Shown here in pieces: positions 8,962-13,458 of a stretch of DNA of 13,458 nt (position 1 is the first letter of the stretch; each line of letters opens with the position of its first letter). The position numbers and the translations under genes are program-made. The DNA comes from Usnea hakonensis. Lineage: Eukaryota; Ascomycota; Lecanoromycetes; Lecanorales; Parmeliaceae. The notes beneath the pieces are model-generated. The model saw only the letters and a list, made by a program, of their open reading frames with translations. It was not told the DNA's origin and did not search any database. The stretch is from contig BLJB01000689.1 of NCBI GenBank assembly GCA_013423325.1, positions 1-13,458 on the forward strand, written 5' to 3'.

Positions 8962-9030
8962 CTGCGTGGAGAGACTTGAACTCTCAGAAGGTATAGAAAC
9001 CGGTATTAATAAGTTCCTTATACTTAATAG
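8962..9030 (-). ncRNA. tRNA-like module 1 (T arm and 3' acceptor; 5' part unclear)
   Basis: On the minus strand a 5-bp T stem GAGAG/CTCTC encloses the 7-base loop TTCAAGT (8985-8969), giving a good B box (GTTCAAGTC). It is followed by a 7-base acceptor-like CACGCAG (8968-8962). Upstream a 5-bp stem TAAGT/ACTTA around a 7-base ATAAGGA loop could be an anticodon arm, but I could not find a matching 5' acceptor strand or D arm at normal spacing. It aligns with modules 2 and 3, so it is best called tRNA-derived, not a working tRNA. Confidence 0.45.
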
Positions 9031-9343
9031 TCTACGATCCCTAAGGGTATCCTATTCGGTAGCTAGCAGGCTAATACGTCCACCGGTAGAGACTAGCTTC
9101 GGTCCACGCCGCCGATACGTAGTAGCTACCGATCGGATGGTTTTTATAAGCGATTTCCCTTGTGTACGATAGGGCGCGATCCTATCTATTTTAGCCTATA
9201 TCTAGGCCCATCTATATATAGAGTTTGCCCGTATCGGAACCCAGGTATTAGTATCCCCGCTGGCCCACCCTCGAGCTCACGTTGATGCCCGCTCTGGTAC
9301 CTGAAGGGTACCCGTGTCGAAATTTCTCTCTCTTAGCTAATAA

Positions 9344-9432
9344 CTGCTAGAAGGGACTTGAACCCTTAAGAGGTAAAGAAAATCGGTCTTAACGATATAT
9401 CTTTAGGACCGGTATTAACGAGTCTCTAGCAG
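9344..9432 (-). ncRNA. tRNA-like module 2, the most complete
   Basis: On the minus strand: a perfect 7-bp acceptor CTGCTAG (9432-9426) with CTAGCAG (9350-9344); a perfect T arm AAGGG-TTCAAGT-CCCTT (9367-9351); and a 5-bp stem CGGTC/GACCG (9411-9407 with 9388-9384) around an 18-base loop. The total of 89 nt would fit a tRNA with a long variable arm or a small intron. The D arm is not convincing and no CCA is encoded, as expected in eukaryotes. It may be a tRNA pseudogene serving as a pol III promoter for the element. The large middle loop prevents a confident anticodon. Confidence 0.5.
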
Positions 9433-9477
9433 CTTCTATAGAGCTCCCAAATATACCGCCTAGCCTCTAGCCGATAA

Positions 9478-9530
9478 CTGTAGAAATAGACTTAAACTAT
9501 TAGAGGTATAGCTAACGCGTCTTACTCCCT
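9478..9530 (-). ncRNA. tRNA-like module 3, degenerate
   Basis: On the minus strand AATAG-TTTAAGT-CTATT (9501-9485) keeps a 5-bp T stem, with the B box changed from TTCAA to TTTAA (a CpA-to-TpA change, as RIP makes). TCTACAG (9484-9478) occupies the acceptor position. The surrounding 60 bases align with modules 1 and 2, including TACCTCT before the T arm and CAGTTATxxGCT after it. Confidence 0.4.
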
Positions 9531-9580
9531 TAACCTCTTCCTCTAACGCGTTTCGAGTTCTAAACCGTTAGCTAACGCGT
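9512..9580. repeat. Three copies of ctaacgcgt
   Basis: The 9-mer occurs at 9512-9520, 9543-9551 and 9572-9580, spaced 31 and 29 bases apart, between tRNA-like module 3 and the 23-bp array. No function is evident; it may be an eroded tandem repeat of about 30 bp. Confidence 0.6.
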
Positions 9581-9653
9581 CGCGGTTATAATTATACCTT
9601 AGGTATATATTCCGCGTCTCTCGCAGTGAGGACTTTAGTCGTCGCTATAGTAA

Positions 9654-9752
9654 GGGCGATGGAAGGAGCGTAAGGAGGGCGATGGAAGGAGCGTGAGGAG
9701 GGCGATGGAAGGAGCGTGAGGAGGGCGATGGAAGGAGCGTGAGGAGGGCGAT
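9654..9752. repeat. 23-bp tandem repeat, 4.3 copies
   Basis: Units at 9654-9676, 9677-9699, 9700-9722 and 9723-9745, plus a 7-bp partial (gggcgat, 9746-9752). The unit starts gggcgatggaaggagcg; copies differ only by taagga in the first against tgagga in the others, a TG-to-TA change. The array stops exactly where the 14-bp duplication begins, so it forms the terminal (5', on the minus strand) end of the inserted element. Confidence 0.9.
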
Positions 9753-9766
9753 CTCGTCTTTAACTT
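9753..9766. repeat. 14-bp target-site duplication, right copy
   Basis: Exact copy of 8203-8216; the gypsy Pol frame resumes directly after it. Confidence 0.85.
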
Positions 9767-12700
9767 ATAGGGGTTAATAAGTCTTTTTTAATCTTCGCTA
9801 TAAAAACTACCCCCTTTAGAATCTTTAGCTATAAGTCCGATACGAAGACCTTTACTATATTAATAAAAAATATTAATTAAGAGTTAATATTTAAAACCCG
9901 ATATAAAATAGAGAAACTATATATTAATATTACTAAAAATAATACTATAAAAAAGAATATTTAGACTAAGCTCCCCTAAAAGTATTTAGATTATATAGAT
10001 ATATTTAATTATATATAGACTAATAAGCTACCTCCTTACTATTTATATAATTATAAGATTAAACTAATTATAAATATAATATTATCTACAACTCGTACTT
10101 ACTATATATTATTATATAAGCTCTAGAAGATAAAAGAGTACCTAATTAAAAATTTATCTGAAGGATTTATTATCTCTAGTTAAATTCTATATTACTCTTC
10201 TATTCTTTTTACTCTTAAGACTAATAATAACCTTTAATTTTATATTAATTATTAAAAGCTTAATATAATTATTAAGAAGACTCGCTACCCTCTACCCCTA
10301 ATAGAGAAAATAATTAAAAAGATCTAAAATTATAAATATCTAATTAAACTTAATATTATCTTAATCTTTAATAAACTTCGAATATACTCTAATAGTAAAA
10401 ATTTAATAATCTTTATTATTATCTTAAAGTCCTATAAGTATAAAGTCTTTCTATTTAATTTTAATAACGGCCCTAGTTCTTTTTAATAATATATTAATAA
10501 TATACTATTTAACTATATTAATAACTTCTACTAGGTATATCTAAATAATATCTTAATTTATAGTAAGACTAGAAAGAAATATTAAATCTATATTACTAAA
10601 ATTCTTATAAAATTTTAGAATATTAATCTATAGATAAATATTAAAAAGTATAAATTTAATATCTCTAAAATAATATTTTTTAGAATTATAATTTTTAGTA
10701 ATAATCTAAAAATAAATTCTAAAAAGATCGAAGCTATAGTTAATTAGAAAAAGCTAATAAACTTTAAAAAAGTATAAGACTTTCTAAGGTTTATTAATTT
10801 TTACTAGTAATTTATTAAGGGCTTCTCTAAAATCGCTAAGCCTTTAATAGCTCTTACTTATAAAGATAATCTATTTTTATAGATTAAAAATTATACTAAA
10901 GTATTTAAATCTTTTAAAACTATAATAATTTTAGCTTCTATTTTTAAATACTTTAATCTTAAAAAATAAATAATTATAGAAATAGATTCCTCTAACTATA
11001 TTAATAATAAGATACTCTTCTAATATAATAATAAAGGGACTCTTTACCTTATTATATATTATAATAAAAATATAATCTCTACTAAATATAATTATTATAT
11101 CTATAATAAAGAGCTACTAGTAATTATTTAATATCTAGAATACTAGTACTAAAAACTAGAATTTATAGACCTTCTAATCTAAATCTTTATTAATTATTAA
11201 GCCCTAAAGACTTTTATAAATAATAAAAAACTTAGTTACTAATAAGTCTAATACTTAAATATATTTTTAGAGTTTAACTTCTAAATTATTTTTTAAGCTA
11301 GTAAACGTAATAAGAAAGTAGATACTCTTATCTATATATCTAAAACGTTACCCTTAAAAAAGGATAATAATAGAATTAAATAATAATAATAAATTATCCT
11401 TACTTTAGACCGAATAGATATATACTATATATTTATTAAAAAAGGAATATTCGAAAGGATCTTAATTACTAATAAGATTAATAAAGAATATAGTAAGTAT
11501 AAGGAGATAATTACTAATAACTACTCTAGACTTAATAAAATTAGACTTAATAATTATAGAATTATAAATAGTACTCTATATAAAGAAGATCTATTATAGG
11601 TATTAGAATCCCTATAAATAGACTTATTTAAGAAAATTTATAATTAAAGTTTAAATAGTTATTTTAAAAAAAGAAGAACTCTCGCTCTCTTTTTACTAGT
11701 TAAAATATATTAGATCTATTATTCGTTTTATTTATAATTATATAAACTACTATTATAATAAAATACTCTAATAAAAAAAGTATAACTTACTAGTACCCTT
11801 ACTAATACCTAAATAATACTAGTAAGATATTATAATAGACTTTATTACTAGTCTACCTCTATCGGATAATTATAATATTATCTATATTATTATAGACCGC
11901 TTATCTAAAGAGCGCTATTATATTTTATATTATTTTAGTAAAGAAGATTTATCTATAAAGGAGACTATTATAATTCTAATTTAATATATTTATTACTTAT
12001 ATAGTCTTCCGTTCTTAATAATCTTAAATAATAGATCCTAGTTTATTTTAAATATATACTAATTAATATATAAATAATTAGATATTAAATTAAATCTATC
12101 TACTACCTATTATTTCTAAATAGATAATTAGTTTAAACGTATAAATTAAGAAGTTAAAAAAGACTTTTAAATCTACTATAACTATATATAAAATAACTAG
12201 ACGAAATAAATCCCTATAATAGAATTTAATAATAATAATAATAATATAATAACTATTAGATTATCTCTATTCTATCTTAATAAGGGATTCTACCCGTATA
12301 TAAATTTTAGCCTTAATACTACTAATTATAAATCTACTAGAGAACGCCTATAAGCCTATACTACTATTAAAATTACCGCTAAAATAGAAGAATTACTCTA
12401 ATTTAATAAAACTACCTTTACTAGTATATAAATTAATATAAAGTACTAAGCTAATAAATATTATTAGAAGTTACTATTTAAAAAAGGTAACCTAGTTATA
12501 TTATTAATTAGAAATATTAAGACTATATAGCTATATAAGGATTTAGACTATAAATAACTTAATTTATTTAAAATTATAAATTAAGCGGGGACCGCTTATA
12601 AACTTAAATTATTAAAAAATATATCTCGACTTAAATTAATATTCTATCTAGACTTACTAATACTATATTCTAATAATTTATTACTAGGTTAAGTAGTCCT

Positions 12701-12885
12701 ATCTTTAGTATCTATAGTACTCGATAATTACGAGTATTAGAAGATAGATAATATCTTAGACGCTCGCTAATATTATAATTAACTCTAATATTACGTTAAG
12801 TAGACTAGTTTTAGTAGGGATAACGAGTAGTATTATATTAATACTAATAAGTTTAATAGTATATAGAATATAATAAATAATTATT
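9767..12885 (+). pseudogene. pol: Pol of the Ty3/gypsy element: RT, RNase H, integrase, chromodomain (RIP-degenerate)
   Basis: One frame (3n+2) runs from the linker IGVNKSFLIFAIKTTPF (9767) through RT: KKTRYPLPLIE at 10274-10306, NGPSSF at 10466-10483, and the catalytic YLDD box as YLNN (10538-10549), both Asp codons now AAT. RNase H begins near 10979 as EIDSSDY, with its Asp codon (10985) intact. By 11730 the readable frame is 3n: the integrase CX2C is YINY (11739-11750), the first catalytic Asp survives in DFITSLPLSDNY (11838), the second is Asn (12027), and STTYY at 12099 marks the usual HPQTD region. The GPY/F-type module follows near 12546-12690 and the chromodomain at 12723-12880. Stops fall at expected Trp/Gln positions. 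No part can be functional. Confidence 0.85.
12723..12880 (+). pseudogene. C-terminal chromodomain of the gypsy integrase
   Basis: The frame reads DNYEY then a stop at an expected Trp (12738), KIDNILDAR, and further on YYVK-stop-TSFSRDNE (about 12789-12830), the chromodomain pattern of EYxVExILxxR followed by YxVKWxGY. The stop at 12801 replaces the Trp of VKW. Chromodomains direct integration of chromoviruses to H3K9-methylated heterochromatin (family knowledge). The second tailed element begins right at the end of the domain, so the native stop codon is not seen. Confidence 0.7.
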
Positions 12886-12909
12886 GGATTGGATTGGATT
12901 TGGATTGGA
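12886..12909 (-). repeat. Longer pentanucleotide tail of the second copy
   Basis: Three ggatt units, then tggatt and ggaa, against 2.6 units at 8217; variable length between copies fits a non-LTR tail. Confidence 0.75.
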
Positions 12910-13149
12910 ATTCATACTCGTGTCTATCTAACTATATGAAAGATAATTACGGGAAGCTCTATAGCAATGATATAAGGGAAACCTTTATAGTATCACTACT
13001 ACCAGGGTAAAAAACCTTACCGTACTCCTACTTGTCTCTACTATTTTAAGTCTATATACTACCTTCGACTACTATCGCTCGGTACCTCCTACGCTCGTAT
13101 TCCTCTACCCCCTTTATACCGACGCTAGCGTCCCTTAGGCCGCTCTACC

Positions 13150-13183
13150 CTTATATAACTAGTCTNNCTTATATAACTAGTCT
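13150..13183. other. NN flanked by an exact 16-bp repeat: likely unmerged contig overlap
   Basis: cttatataactagtct occurs at 13150-13165 and again at 13168-13183, separated only by the two Ns at 13166-13167. This is what an assembler leaves when two overlapping contig ends are joined with a gap instead of being merged. A genuine short duplication is less likely. Confidence 0.75.
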
Positions 13184-13458
13184 TTTACTAGGGAATACTA
13201 GCCTAGGAGGCCGGATTAAATTAGCTATCTGGTTGACGCCCTCGCCCCTCTTAGGGTAGTTAGTATTCTCCGTAGGTCACTAGTTCCCGCGGACTCTAGA
13301 AGTGCTGGTCTAAATTGTCCTAGCCTCGGATAGAAGATAAGAATATATTTAGTATCCTATTTCGACTAGCCGTATTCGCAGCTAGCTATATAGACACCCG
13401 GGACCTTGCGACGGAAGAGGAACTGTGCCAGCCCGATCTTCTCTATTCGCATCTGGAT

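Larger units (their letters stand above)
8217..9752 (-). mobile_element. 1,536-bp tailed non-LTR-like element with tRNA-like modules
   Basis: The element is bounded exactly by the 14-bp duplication. At its left end lies a ggatt pentanucleotide repeat and at its right end a 23-bp tandem array; on the minus strand this means a 5' array and a 3' (AATCC)n tail, so the RNA would be read right to left. Inside, on that same strand, are three T-arm/3' acceptor modules resembling tRNA, each with an RNA polymerase III B box or its remnant. I found no convincing protein frame on either strand: the open frames at 8288-8530 (+) and 8966-9172 (+) have no recognisable content and oppose the inferred transcript. 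CA/TG are reduced but frequent, so RIP is mild. It resembles a SINE in parts but is about three times longer than most SINEs. It could also be a rearranged composite. Confidence 0.6.
540..12885 (+). mobile_element. Ty3/gypsy chromodomain retrotransposon (chromovirus), RIP-dead and split by insertions
   Basis: The plus strand carries the gypsy order Gag, protease, RT, RNase H, integrase, chromodomain in two blocks, about 540-2313 and 9767-12885. The pieces between (a minus-strand LINE and a 1.5-kb tailed element) read as later insertions. A short readable piece at 8181-8216 (SSTPKILPRL, then a stop, then L) joins in frame to the pre-RT linker at 9767 once the 1.5-kb insert and one 14-bp duplication are removed, which supports continuity there. 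That the Gag-protease block belongs to the same copy is an inference from order, strand and equal RIP damage; the protease-to-RT linker looks shorter than usual, so some target sequence may have been lost. No LTR was identified at either end: the right end is capped by another insertion and the left end is unclear. Confidence 0.65.
12886..13458 (-). mobile_element. Second tailed element, partial, sharing its 3' part with 8217-8415
   Basis: The left end is a ggatt array followed by ggaattcatactcgtgtct, as at 8217. Similarity to the first copy continues to about 13142 (first copy 8390), with an 80-base stretch (12956-13035) absent from the first copy, then becomes patchy (taggagg-cggat near 13202 against 8397) and is lost beyond about 13220. 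The rest, to the window edge, is a more GC-balanced sequence in which I see no gene. Compared with the first copy this one carries at least ten CpA/TpG-to-TpA changes. It was inserted in the same orientation, at the end of the gypsy chromodomain. Its far end and target duplication lie outside the window. Confidence 0.6.

Noticed and set aside
8966..9172. 68-codon open frame on the plus strand
   Set aside because: It starts inside the complement of a tRNA-like T arm and runs through non-conserved sequence; there is no motif or supporting context.
9296..9312. ggtacc-tgaag-ggtacc inverted repeat as a terminator or operator
   Set aside because: GGTACC is self-complementary and only six bases long; there is no T run or gene end beside it, and chance occurrence is likely.
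9654..9752. CRISPR array
   Set aside because: The 23-bp units are head-to-tail with no spacers, in a fungal transposon context.
540..12885. Genes with introns or an unusual genetic code (many TAA/TAG in frame)
   Set aside because: Stops sit at positions where the families have Gln or Trp, together with Cys/His-to-Tyr and Asp-to-Asn changes and loss of CA/TG; RIP explains all of these without recoding.
8217..13458. The two tailed copies as the LTRs of the gypsy element
   Set aside because: Their shared direct repeats flank Pol, but the first copy has its own 14-bp duplication within the Pol frame, Gag-protease lies outside, the tails vary in unit number, and the copies differ beyond 200 bp.

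Overview
The window looks like a transposon graveyard from a filamentous ascomycete (Pezizomycotina). The main reason is a repeat-induced point mutation (RIP) pattern. From about 361 to 2313 I found no CA or TG dinucleotide by eye, while TA is extremely common and CG, CC and CT survive. Much of 2400-4720, 5200-7900 and 9800-12880 looks the same. Every long reading frame is cut by TAA/TAG where the family expects Gln (CAA/CAG) or Trp (TGG), and Cys/His codons have become Tyr (TAT/TAC). I found no intact host gene. The species cannot be named from this.

Layout: (1) 1-351, minus strand: the start of an unidentified RIP-damaged ORF running off the left edge. (2) About 540-2313, plus: Gag (with an all-Tyr zinc knuckle) and aspartic protease of a Ty3/gypsy element. 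(3) About 2314-8190, minus: a Tad1-like LINE with ORF1, endonuclease, reverse transcriptase and a C-terminal CCHC motif. (4) 4731-5193: a 463-bp terminal-inverted-repeat element inserted at a TA inside LINE ORF2. (5) 8217-9752: a less mutated 1,536-bp element flanked by an exact 14-bp duplication, with a pentanucleotide tail at one end, a 23-bp tandem array at the other, and three tRNA-like modules between. (6) 9767-12885, plus: RT, RNase H, integrase and chromodomain of a gypsy element, probably the other half of item 2. (7) 12886-13458: a second element sharing the tail and about 200 bp with item 5, running off the right edge.

The simplest reading is nesting: a chromodomain gypsy element (chromovirus) was hit by the LINE between protease and RT; the LINE was hit by the TIR element; and the gypsy was hit twice by the tailed element, once in the pre-RT linker and once at the end of the chromodomain. 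RIP inactivated the gypsy and LINE copies. The TIR element and the 1.5-kb element kept many CA/TG sites, so they are younger, too short or too diverged to be strongly affected. The 1.5-kb element is the best candidate for something undescribed. Two NN runs, both inside the tailed elements, mark doubtful assembly joins.
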